A stretch of 64,000 nt of DNA from an uncultured Lachnospiraceae bacterium (GTDB taxonomy: Bacteria > Bacillota > Clostridia > Lachnospirales > Lachnospiraceae): assembly GCA_949502235.1 (NCBI GenBank), contig CATBDC010000014.1:1-64000 (forward strand). Reading direction: 5' to 3'. Positions 33,517-41,592 of the stretch are shown piece by piece. The position numbers and the translations under genes are program-made. The notes below the pieces were generated by a model. The model saw nothing but the letters and a program-made list of their open reading frames with translations, had not been told where the DNA came from and did no database searches. How positions within the stretch are numbered: position 1 is the first letter of the stretch; every line of letters starts with the position of its first letter.

Positions 33517-35118
33517 TTATAATGCCTCATTGTCCGGATCATAAATCAGATACTCAAATTCTGCCGGCTGACGCTGCCCGGATGTATCCTGGCAGCACAG
33601 CACAAGAAACGTCCCCGTAAATCTTAAGCCATGCTTTGCTTCTTCATAATAATCATCTGAAAGCTGTGAGGCGTCCAGTTCCTGTCCCACCGGCAGAAAG
33701 CTTTCCCCATCGCCGGACCAGTAAAACCGCGCCCTGCTGTTTTTCACAAGAAGCCTAAGCCACAGGCTCTTAGGCGGGCATGGCAGCTCATATACCTTTC
33801 CGGCATTTTCAATCTCCCCGTGATCGCAGACCTGTAAGGAGAGTATCCGTCCCTTCTCTTCCTCCCATGTGACGCTTAGATAAAAATAATTTGTAGTATC
33901 ATAATACAGGGCCATACCTGCCGACTGCTGATAATTCCCGGGCCTGAAATCCACCTTTGTCTCTGCCAGGAAGTTAAAATGCTCCCGCCGTATTCCTATC
34001 AGGCTCTGGGTATGCAGAGACTCCATAGATTCCTTTCCATATAGAATCACGGACTTCCTGTCCTCATTAAAATCCAGATAGTTCCTGTCCAGGGGAACGC
34101 GCAGATTCTGAAATTTATCCGGAAGTCTGCCCGGGAACACATATCTGACCTCTCTTTTTCCTGCAGGAGATTCACCCAACACCGGAGCCTGGACCTCCTC
34201 CTGGGGAAGCCCCGATGGGCTGTCAACCACAAACCATCCGTCCTCTGTCATTTTAAGCTTCTGGATAGCGGTTTCTCTTCCCAGCATACACCTTTCGTTA
34301 TTGCCGTTGGGACGCCCGCACAGATGAACAAGATACCATTGTCCCTTCTGGGTCATTACCAGGCTTCCGTGCCCGCATTTCTGCAGCTTAAGCTCCGGAT
34401 GTCCATATGCGGTAAGGAGCGGATTATACGGTGACACCTCATAAGGCCCTTCGATTTTTTTCGACCGGGCCACCGTCACCGCATGTTTGTAGAAGGTTCC
34501 GCCTTCCGCGCAGAAAAGATAATATTTCCCGTCTATTTTATACAGATGAGGCCCTTCCGTAAAACCAATGCTGCTTCCTTTAAATATTTGTATGGGCGTT
34601 CCCTTCATACACTTGTTTTCTGCGTCATATTCCTGCAGGGCGATCCCGTTAAAGGAATGTTCCTTCTCCCTGTGATCCCAGAGCTGGTTCAATATGTATT
34701 TTTTCCCATCATCATCATGGAACATAGAAGGGTCAAAGCCGCTGCTGTTAAGAAAAACCGGATCAGACCAGGGACCGTAAATACTTTTACTTACTGTCAG
34801 AAAATTATCAACATCCTTGTGATAATTCCGGTAGGATTTCATATTGGAATATACAAGATAAAACATTCCCGAATCGTAGGTCAGGCAGGGGGCCCACACG
34901 CCCCCTGAATCAGGAACCCCTGTCATGTCTATCAGACGCTTTTCATTTAACGGCCGTCCTACAAATTCCCAGTGCACCAAATCTCTGCTGTGATAAATTT
35001 CAACTCCGGGATACCACTGGAAGGTTGAAGTTGCTATATAATAATCCTCGCCTGCCCTCACAATACATGGATCCGGGTGAAATCCAGGCAGAATCGGATT
35101 TTTAATCATTTCTGTCAT
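33517..35118 (-). CDS. Glycoside hydrolase family 43 (beta-xylosidase/arabinofuranosidase-like)
   Basis: This 533-aa GH43 enzyme has an N-terminal five-bladed propeller and a C-terminal beta-sandwich as in GH43 xylosidases. The general base is the aspartate of PGFHPDPCIVRAGEDYYIATSTF (about residue 16). The pKa-modulating aspartate is in SGFDPSMFHDDDGKKY (about 130) and the acid glutamate in GFTEGPHLYK (about 190). Y, W and H residues near the site (SFQWYPGVEIYHSRDL, ALWAP-like VWAPCL) are conserved. There is no signal peptide, so it acts on oligosaccharides inside the cell. It is sandwiched between the two unknown paralogues and starts 13 bases after the first, strongly suggesting one pathway. 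Xylose or arabinose side chains are likely substrates. Confidence 0.92.
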   Translation of the reverse strand: MTEMIKNPILPGFHPDPCIVRAGEDYYIATSTFQWYPGVEIYHSRDLVHWEFVGRPLNEKRLIDMTGVPDSGGVWAPCLTYDSGMFYLVYSNMKSYRNYHKDVDNFLTVSKSIYGPWSDPVFLNSSGFDPSMFHDDDGKKYILNQLWDHREKEHSFNGIALQEYDAENKCMKGTPIQIFKGSSIGFTEGPHLYKIDGKYYLFCAEGGTFYKHAVTVARSKKIEGPYEVSPYNPLLTAYGHPELKLQKCGHGSLVMTQKGQWYLVHLCGRPNGNNERCMLGRETAIQKLKMTEDGWFVVDSPSGLPQEEVQAPVLGESPAGKREVRYVFPGRLPDKFQNLRVPLDRNYLDFNEDRKSVILYGKESMESLHTQSLIGIRREHFNFLAETKVDFRPGNYQQSAGMALYYDTTNYFYLSVTWEEEKGRILSLQVCDHGEIENAGKVYELPCPPKSLWLRLLVKNSRARFYWSGDGESFLPVGQELDASQLSDDYYEEAKHGLRFTGTFLVLCCQDTSGQRQPAEFEYLIYDPDNEAL

Positions 35119-35131
35119 TATCGTGTCTCCT

Positions 35132-37450
35132 TTATGCTGATATAATCTGACGGATGATTTTATGAAAATCCATTGTCCCGTATGTCTGTGACAAATAATC
35201 CAGATTCAGCAGCGCCTGGCCGTTTACCAGACCGTTACAGGTGTCATTATCATCCCCCTTATTCTTTGCGGCAGCGCCGGAAAAGCCTTTATACTCTGTG
35301 TCCGCCAGCCACAGGGATGTCATGTAGCCTTCACACTGGACGCCCGGCATGGCATAGCCATACATATTCTGGGGCATAGACAGCCCGTGCTGCATCCCTC
35401 TTGTCACAATCCTGGCCAGAACTGCCAGCTCCTCGTCCTGGCAGTATTCAGCTATGCGAAGCAGTTCCGGAACAAATTCAACAAACTCACAATCCACATA
35501 GCTGCCTGCCGGAATCACATCACAGCAGGCCCAACCTGTGGTTCGAAATCCATATTTTCCCAAAAGTGTATTTCCGTCAAAAGGAATGTTCCATAAATAG
35601 GTCCAGCTTCCCAAAATGTGCGCGGCATCTCTCGCACCTAAAAGAAGCCTTTCCTCCTTTGTCTGCTCGTAGACCATGAGCATGGTGCGCATAGCAAACA
35701 TGACGCCTACGGCGTCAATCTTTACTGATTTTCTGTGGGTTGTATCATTCAGGCCGCCGATATATCCCACATCCCTGACATAATTTCTATATACGAAATC
35801 TGCCGCTTTTCTGGAAGCCTCCAGATATTTTTCTTCTTTTGTATATTTGTATAATTCAGTCAAAAGCTGTGCCGGAAAGATTGCTCCCGAGCCCTGCTCC
35901 TTCTCCGATGCCCCGAACCACTGGGGCGGATTTTTAAGCGGCTTCCCGTCCATGGTATAGCCTCTGTTCCATGAGCCGTTTTCATTCTGAATCAGCAGGA
36001 GCTTATCGGCAAATTTAATGACAGCATCAAGCCATGTGGGATGCTCATGGCCGTTTTCCTTCTCAAAAAGCCAGCACTTCATGAGATAATACATGGCGTC
36101 CACCATGGATCTGCAGTAATTGCCCTTAATTCCCCTAAGCCCGTCTGCAATCTCCATGAGGGAGCTTACAACCTGGTTCCCCAGATAGCCCTCCAGCTCA
36201 TTCCTGTCATCCGAATACTGAAACGGGAATAAAATCCCGGTCCACCAGTACACATATTCTTCCTTATCTACATTATAGATTCCGTTAGGAAGCCCCGATT
36301 CCTCGATGCAGTTTTCTACAAAGTAATCTACTGTTTTTAATGCTCTTTCCCTGTACCCGGCCTGACCGTTTTCCTTTGCCGCGGTAAGCATATCCAGGCT
36401 TAAAAGTGTCTGTGCCCCGCAGAAGCCGTATTCCAGCAGATTCTGCTCCCCATAACGGCTGCGGGGAGAAAAATGGATAAAATATCCCGCAGGCTTTCCT
36501 TTTTTATCCGGAAACTCCCGAAAGCTGTTATGAACCATTTCCCGGCGGCAGCCGCGGGCCTCCTCAAGGGTAAAGGGCAGTTCCACCTCTGCATCCAGAA
36601 TACGGTTCATCTGGAAACAGGTCGTTTTCCAGGACGCCTCCGTAAGATTCTCCGCTTCCTCTGTCAGGATTAGATAGGTCATATGAAAAGCCGTGTTTTT
36701 CTCTACCTCCCTGTACGCAGACCACTCCGAGCCGTCCACATTCAGGCAGAAGGAGTTTCTTTCATAGAAAGGATAGTCGCACCTCAGTACAACCTCCTGT
36801 ACGGAGCACATGGAGGGCGCCGTCCCAAGAGAGCCAATATCCGTTTTGTGTATAAAGTGGCGTTTCTTTATCTGTTCACGGGTGATTGTCTCATCCTTCT
36901 CTGGCAGATCTCCTCTTAAGAGGGATACAAAGCTTTTCCCTTTAAACCCGTATGCCGTAACAGACAGGGAAGGATTCCTGTCGTCCTTGTAATCCTGGCT
37001 GTAGGTTCCCAGATAATCGTCTATGCCGTCTTCATCAGTGTCATTCTTGTTATAAAGTGCGCCTGGAATAATGAATCCATAATCATCAAAGGATTCTGCC
37101 CCGGCATCCCTGCAGCGAAATTCAGAGGTGAGACGTATGCCTGTTTCCTTGACACATTCTGTACAGCACACTTCCCTTTTAAGCTCATAAAAGCCTTCCT
37201 CCTTGTCCCACTGATCTGTGATTCTGTAGGTATTTCCATAGAGATCCTCTGTCTCTATCCATGCCCGGTACCCTTTTTCTGTCCTTTCACAGCCGTCATA
37301 CCGCAGCCGCTTTTCTGCTCCTTCTATATCCTGCATGACAACAGGAAAATCCAGAAAGATATCCAGTTTATCCGTCCCCCTCCCGTCAAATCCTTTTATC
37401 CGCACAGAATATTTCTCATATTGTTTCACAAATTCAAGCTCTGTAACCAT
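35132..37450 (-). CDS. Unknown 772-aa protein, paralogue of the 776-aa protein; putative six-hairpin glycosidase-like enzyme
   Basis: It shares nearly all landmarks with the product of 31158-33488: YNKNDTDEDGIDDYLGTYSQDY near 133-154 (DxDxDG pattern), REFPDKKGKPAGYFIHFSPRSRYGEQNLLEYG, CIEESGLPNGIYNVDKEEYVYWWTG, NENGSWNRGYTMDGKPL, NDTTHRKSVKIDAVG and a shared C-terminal GDDNDTCNGLVNGQALLNLDYL. The many aromatic and acidic residues and the helical pairs fit an (alpha/alpha)6 carbohydrate enzyme. The GGGGGTAACT site lies inside the end of the permease gene, and the ATG is 2 bases after it, so translation is coupled to the importer. There is no signal peptide and the family is unassigned. Confidence 0.75.
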   Translation of the reverse strand: MVTELEFVKQYEKYSVRIKGFDGRGTDKLDIFLDFPVVMQDIEGAEKRLRYDGCERTEKGYRAWIETEDLYGNTYRITDQWDKEEGFYELKREVCCTECVKETGIRLTSEFRCRDAGAESFDDYGFIIPGALYNKNDTDEDGIDDYLGTYSQDYKDDRNPSLSVTAYGFKGKSFVSLLRGDLPEKDETITREQIKKRHFIHKTDIGSLGTAPSMCSVQEVVLRCDYPFYERNSFCLNVDGSEWSAYREVEKNTAFHMTYLILTEEAENLTEASWKTTCFQMNRILDAEVELPFTLEEARGCRREMVHNSFREFPDKKGKPAGYFIHFSPRSRYGEQNLLEYGFCGAQTLLSLDMLTAAKENGQAGYRERALKTVDYFVENCIEESGLPNGIYNVDKEEYVYWWTGILFPFQYSDDRNELEGYLGNQVVSSLMEIADGLRGIKGNYCRSMVDAMYYLMKCWLFEKENGHEHPTWLDAVIKFADKLLLIQNENGSWNRGYTMDGKPLKNPPQWFGASEKEQGSGAIFPAQLLTELYKYTKEEKYLEASRKAADFVYRNYVRDVGYIGGLNDTTHRKSVKIDAVGVMFAMRTMLMVYEQTKEERLLLGARDAAHILGSWTYLWNIPFDGNTLLGKYGFRTTGWACCDVIPAGSYVDCEFVEFVPELLRIAEYCQDEELAVLARIVTRGMQHGLSMPQNMYGYAMPGVQCEGYMTSLWLADTEYKGFSGAAAKNKGDDNDTCNGLVNGQALLNLDYLSQTYGTMDFHKIIRQIISA

Positions 37451-37452
37451 AG

Positions 37453-38439
37453 TTACCCCCTTTTCTTTATATGAAGCCTCCGGTTATTTCTCAATGTATC
37501 AAGATAAACTGCCAGAAGAATCAGAAGTCCTTTCACAATAATCTGCCAGTAGGATGTGACATGAAGCATATTCAGTCCATTATTCATGAACCCTATGATC
37601 ATGACGCCTATCATAACGCCTCCTGCTGTTCCGATTCCTCCGTTAAAGCTGACCCCTCCAAGCACTGCCGCTGCAATTGCATTACACTCATATCCCGCAC
37701 CTGAACCCGGAGACGCAGAATATACCCTGGAGGACAGCATAATTCCCGCCATCGCGCTCATAATCCCTGTAAAAATATAGACACAGGTGGTTATTTTCTT
37801 TACCTTTATGCCTGCGTATACAGCTGCATCTCTATTTCCACCTATGGCATACATTCCTCTTCCGAATCTTGTTTTATTGAGTAAAGTGCAGGTGAAAATA
37901 AGACAGACAAGAATCACGATTCCTAAAATTGGAATGGGTCCAGCATAGCCCGTGCCAATAGCGCTGAATTTTTCATCATAGCACATAATAGATTTTCCGT
38001 TTGTCATCAGGTAGGATGCTCCCCGGAAGCACTGCTGTGTAGCCAGTGTAATAATAAAGCTTGGAATGGTTGTAAAGGTGGCAAGCAGCCCGTTAAGGGC
38101 TCCGCAGCATGCCCCGAAAGCCAGTGTGATCATGACTGCAGCCTCTGTAGGAATCCCCGCTTCAATCATGGAAACACACACGCAGCCGCTTAAAGCAAGT
38201 ACGCTTCCTACTGACAAATCAATACACCCAATAATTAGTACCATGCCCATTCCGAAGGCAAGCACCGCATCCACGCTGATCTGTCTCATCACAGACAGTA
38301 AATTGTCTGTCGTCAAAAACGTATCTGTAAAAACAGACAGCGCCAGTACAATTAGAAACAAGGCAGCCAGTATCATAAAGTTACGCTTCAAAAATTTCTG
38401 CAGACTTTTTATAATACTGCTATTGTCTGTAAGTTTCAT
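37453..38439 (-). CDS. Sugar ABC importer permease (RbsC-like)
   Basis: The ATG at 38439 has AGGAGG 8 bases upstream and gives 328 aa; a longer frame exists but overlaps deep into the ATPase gene. The product is a hydrophobic permease with eight to ten helices and the RbsC signature GMGMVLIIGCIDLSVGSVLALSG near 60-82, plus IGGNRDAAVYAGIKVKK and AVLGGVSFNGGIGTAGGV. It pairs with the RbsA-like ATPase (20-base overlap). With the binding protein it forms a CUT2-class simple-sugar importer, usually for monosaccharides such as ribose, xylose, galactose or arabinose. Confidence 0.93.
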   Translation of the reverse strand: MKLTDNSSIIKSLQKFLKRNFMILAALFLIVLALSVFTDTFLTTDNLLSVMRQISVDAVLAFGMGMVLIIGCIDLSVGSVLALSGCVCVSMIEAGIPTEAAVMITLAFGACCGALNGLLATFTTIPSFIITLATQQCFRGASYLMTNGKSIMCYDEKFSAIGTGYAGPIPILGIVILVCLIFTCTLLNKTRFGRGMYAIGGNRDAAVYAGIKVKKITTCVYIFTGIMSAMAGIMLSSRVYSASPGSGAGYECNAIAAAVLGGVSFNGGIGTAGGVMIGVMIIGFMNNGLNMLHVTSYWQIIVKGLLILLAVYLDTLRNNRRLHIKKRG

Positions 38440-39940
38440 GTTCATATCCTCCTGTTGCATAATGCATAATCTGTTCCTGCGTAACCTCTTCCTTATCCGG
38501 TTCAAAGAATTTTACCAGGCGTCCCTCGCACATGACGCCAATTCTGGAGCTCATATTCATAACCTCCGGCAGCTCCGATGAAATCAGAATAACCGCCACT
38601 CCTTTTTCAGCAATTTTACAGATTAAATGATAGATATCTGATTTTGCTCCCACATCAACACCCCTGGTAGGTTCGTCCAGTATCAGGATTCTCGGAGCCG
38701 ATGCCAGCCATTTTGAAATGACCACCTTCTGCTGGTTTCCTCCGCTAAGCTCTACGGCAAGCTGCTCTGTATCTGCCATTTTGATATCAAGCTGATGTAT
38801 ATACTCATTTAATATCTGCTGCTCCTTTTTGTAATCAACCGAGATTCCCTTTATAAATTCCTCCATTACGGTAATAGTCATGTTAAAAGCAATGGTATTC
38901 TGAAGAAAAAGCCCCTTTTCCTTCCGATCCTCGGGAACAAGGGAAATTTTCCTTTTTATGGCCTCTCCCGGCGAATGAATGGTACTCTTTATGCCGTCCA
39001 GATAGATTTCCCCTGACAGTACCGGATCCAGGCCGAACAGTCCGTTTACCATCTCCGTGCGTCCCGCGCCCATCAGTCCTGTGAACCCCAGTATTTCTCC
39101 TTCACGCAGCGTAAAGCTTATATCCTCCACCTTTTCTGTGGTCATATGCTCAACCTTTAGTACCTCTTTGCCGGGTTTTACCTTATAATCAGGATAATAG
39201 TCCTCGATTTTATGTCCCACCATGTTTTGTATGATTTCTTCGTAACTAATCTCCTGAATGGGTCTTGTGAGGATATGCCTTCCGTCCCTCATGATCGTAA
39301 CACTGTCAGCTATCTGGTTAATCTCATCCATTTTGTGGGATATATAGATAATTGACACACCCTTTTTACTCAAAGCCCTTATCTGTTCAAAAAGAAATTC
39401 AACCTCCCTGTCCGTCAGTGAGGAGGTGGGCTCATCCATCACTAAAATTCTGGAATTGGTGGAAAGTGCTTTCGCAATTTCCACCATCTGCTGCTGTGAC
39501 AGGCTAAGCTCCCTGACAATAGTGTCTGGCTTTAATTGTCCCAGTCCAATTCTTCCTAAAATTTCCCTGGATTCCTTGTATATTCTGCGGAAATCCACAA
39601 AGCCTGACTTTGTTTTAAATTCCCTTCCCAGAAATATATTTTCACCTACCGTCATATCCTGTACCAGCACGATTTCCTGGTGGATAATAGACACGCCGTG
39701 GCTGCTTGAATCCTGTACTGAGCCTGTACTTAGCCTTTCCCCTCCTATCAGCACCTCGCCTGAATCACAATCGTAGATACCTCCCAGAATCTTCATCAGA
39801 GTGGACTTTCCTGCGCCGTTTTCTCCCGCAAGGGCTCTCACCTCTCCGGCGCGCATCTCAAAGCTTACGTCATGCAATACCGAAACCCCGCCAAAGCTCT
39901 TATTTATCCCCTTCATCTGCAGGATATAATCTTCATTCAT
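38420..39940 (-). CDS. Sugar ABC importer ATPase (RbsA-like, two ABC domains)
   Basis: I start at the ATG at 39940 (GAGGAGACGTGGATT before it) for 506 aa. There are two nucleotide-binding domains. The first is at about 8-235, with Walker A GENGAGKSTLM, ELSLSQQQMVEIAKAL, Walker B LVMDEPTSSLT and YISHKMDE. The second is at about 255-500, where Walker A is the degenerate GLMGAGRTEMVNG, followed by LSGGNQQKVVISKWL and ILILDEPTRGVDVGAK. This is the standard RbsA layout. It sits between the binding protein gene and the permease gene and overlaps the latter. The second, degenerate site is a family trait, not damage. Confidence 0.95.
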   Translation of the reverse strand: MNEDYILQMKGINKSFGGVSVLHDVSFEMRAGEVRALAGENGAGKSTLMKILGGIYDCDSGEVLIGGERLSTGSVQDSSSHGVSIIHQEIVLVQDMTVGENIFLGREFKTKSGFVDFRRIYKESREILGRIGLGQLKPDTIVRELSLSQQQMVEIAKALSTNSRILVMDEPTSSLTDREVEFLFEQIRALSKKGVSIIYISHKMDEINQIADSVTIMRDGRHILTRPIQEISYEEIIQNMVGHKIEDYYPDYKVKPGKEVLKVEHMTTEKVEDISFTLREGEILGFTGLMGAGRTEMVNGLFGLDPVLSGEIYLDGIKSTIHSPGEAIKRKISLVPEDRKEKGLFLQNTIAFNMTITVMEEFIKGISVDYKKEQQILNEYIHQLDIKMADTEQLAVELSGGNQQKVVISKWLASAPRILILDEPTRGVDVGAKSDIYHLICKIAEKGVAVILISSELPEVMNMSSRIGVMCEGRLVKFFEPDKEEVTQEQIMHYATGGYEHETYRQ

Positions 39941-39972
39941 AATCCACGTCTCCTCTGCCCAAAAGGGCGCTT

Positions 39973-40965
39973 TTATTTGATTCCCCAATATTCCTTATAT
40001 GTCTCAATATCATCGCTTGTACACAGACTGAATTTCAATTTTGGATCTTCGCCGCATTTTCCGGTGTTTAATACTTCCATTGCCCTGTCTGCCGCCTCTG
40101 CCGCTAATTCCTTCATAGGATACACTGCGGTAATGTCAAGGGCGCCGTCATCCATGTTTCGGATATCTCCGGACAAGCCGTCCACGTTCGCAACCAGAAT
40201 ATCCTCAGTCTTTCCCGCTGATCTTACGGCTGCCGCGATGCCCACGCCGCAGTTTGAATTATTGCCGAAAATCGCCGTAACATCCGGGTACTGCTGCATC
40301 CAGTCTTCTGTTTTCTTCATTGCCTCGTCTTCTGTGCAGACGCCGTCAAATACCTCCAGAACCTCGATTCCTTCGTTTTCTGCCATGGCATCCTTAAATC
40401 CGTCTCCTCTTTCCCTGCAGACAAACGCAACATCATAGGTCAGAATACATACCTTTCCCTTGCCGCCCATCTGTTTTGCTACCTCTTTGCCTACTTCATA
40501 CCCTGCCGTATAGTTGTCGCTTGTCACTGAGCCTGTCACCAGCTCCAGAAGATCCTCCCCCAGGATCTGATTTACGCTTAGGACTGGTATTCCTGCATTA
40601 TTACACAGCTCAAATGCTGACTTTACGCCCACCGAATCACAGGCCTCTACAATAATCAGCTCCGCGCCCTGGCTGATAAAATCCTCCACATCCTTTGTCT
40701 GCTGCGCCTGATCCAGATTCGCATCCTTAATAACCGCCTGATATCCCTCTTCTTCTACCTTTGCCTTGATCGTGTCACACATGATTGTCAGGCCTTCATT
40801 GGTATACATGGATGTGGTAATCCCAATCAGCCCCTTTTCCTGGCCTCCTGTGTCTTCGGTCTTCGCCTCTTCCGTCTTTGCCTCTTCCCCATTGTCCCCT
40901 GTACTGCATGCGCTTAGTCCTGCCATCATCATGATACACAGCAAAATACTTACAACCTTTTTCAT
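39973..40965 (-). CDS. Sugar-binding lipoprotein of ABC importer (RbsB-like)
   Basis: The start at the ATG at 40965 has GGAGAACATTT before it. The 330-aa product begins with a lipoprotein signal (MKKVVSILLCIMMMAGLSAC, lipobox LSAC with C20), then an acidic linker with two EEAKTE-like repeats, and a type I periplasmic-binding domain (LIGITTSMYTNEGL, IKDANLDQAQQTKDVEDFISQGA, VTGSVTSDNYTAGYEVG, FGNNSNCGVGIAAAV). It captures the sugar outside the membrane and delivers it to the permease. It is the first gene of the locus; promoter and operator candidates lie upstream at 41012-41063. Confidence 0.93.
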   Translation of the reverse strand: MKKVVSILLCIMMMAGLSACSTGDNGEEAKTEEAKTEDTGGQEKGLIGITTSMYTNEGLTIMCDTIKAKVEEEGYQAVIKDANLDQAQQTKDVEDFISQGAELIIVEACDSVGVKSAFELCNNAGIPVLSVNQILGEDLLELVTGSVTSDNYTAGYEVGKEVAKQMGGKGKVCILTYDVAFVCRERGDGFKDAMAENEGIEVLEVFDGVCTEDEAMKKTEDWMQQYPDVTAIFGNNSNCGVGIAAAVRSAGKTEDILVANVDGLSGDIRNMDDGALDITAVYPMKELAAEAADRAMEVLNTGKCGEDPKLKFSLCTSDDIETYKEYWGIK

Positions 40966-41011
40966 AAATGTTCTCCTTTCGTAAAGAATCTGGTTAAAAT
41001 AGTTATTGTGC

Positions 41012-41063
41012 CCGTGCACGGCTTTACTTTTTCAGCCTAACATACAAAAATATAAATGTCAAT
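41012..41063 (-). promoter_or_regulatory. Promoter and LacI-type operator of the sugar importer/GH43 locus
   Basis: On the minus strand TTGACA (41063-41058) and TAGGCT (41039-41034) are 18 bases apart. Just downstream of the predicted transcript start is the perfect 10-bp palindrome CCGTGCACGG (41012-41021), centred GC, the form used by LacI-family repressors. The start codon is about 45 bases further on. Confidence 0.6.
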
Positions 41064-41151
41064 TCATTTTCATTTATCCATTTATTTTTGTATATTTCTT
41101 CTATTTTTTATTCCGAAATTTCTCTGTTTTGACTAAAAAAATTTCCCTGGC

Positions 41152-41580
41152 TGTACGGTTGGAATCTCGTTCGGGGGACGGAAGTTTTCAGATGCCCTTC
41201 CTAACGCAGACTGGGCAGCACTCCGGTGAACTAACAGCTAAAAAAATTCCATTCATATCTATCTGCTCTGCGATAAAATATGAATGGAATTTTCTTTTCT
41301 CCTATAAGTTTTTTCTGCCTGTGCACTGGAATAATCTCCATCTGTGCTGTTGGAACATCATTTTCGATGCACAGGAAGTTTTAAGATGTCCTTCCTATAA
41401 GCAGACATCAGGGGGCGTTTTTAACGTAGGTGAAATCCACCGTTTACGGAGACTTAGGAGTGAAGGCTCTCCTGAACTCCTTAGTCGCAGTTAGCGGTTA
41501 GTTCACCGGAGTGTTGCCCAGTCTGCGTTAGGAAGGGCATCTTAAAACTTCCGTCCCTCGAATAATACTCCAACCGTACA
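41152..41580. repeat. 429-bp palindromic element with 90-bp inverted arms (MITE-like)
   Basis: The left arm 41152-41241 and the reverse complement of 41491-41580 match at 82 of 90 positions; both outer ends read TGTACGGTTG. Inside, a third diverged copy of the arm core (GGAAGTTTTAAGATG...CCTTCCT) runs in direct orientation at 41343-41406, and a perfect-looking hairpin uses ATTCCATTCATAT / ATATGAATGGAAT (about 41246-41290). A further hairpin, GACTTAGGAGT / ACTCCTTAGTC, lies at 41450-41487. There is no open frame for a transposase. It lies between the stop of the 539-aa gene (41593) and the promoter of the sugar locus, the only stretch above 300 bases without a gene in the window. The remaining 41064-41151 is AT-rich with nothing recognised. 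Confidence 0.8.
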
Positions 41581-41592
41581 GATAGAAAAATT

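Noticed and set aside
31158-37450. Secreted calcium-binding (thrombospondin-3-like) protein from the DxDxDG motif
   Set aside because: Neither paralogue has a signal peptide or repeated motif; one isolated calcium-like loop occurs in many cytoplasmic glycan enzymes.
38440-38505. Longer N-terminus for the RbsC-like permease
   Set aside because: The ATG at 38439 has AGGAGG at 8 bases, and the longer frame reads through the end of the ATPase gene as a basic, unlike-family stretch.
41152-41580. Short reading frames inside the palindromic element as genes
   Set aside because: They run across the inverted arms without ribosome sites and have low-complexity, non-protein-like content.
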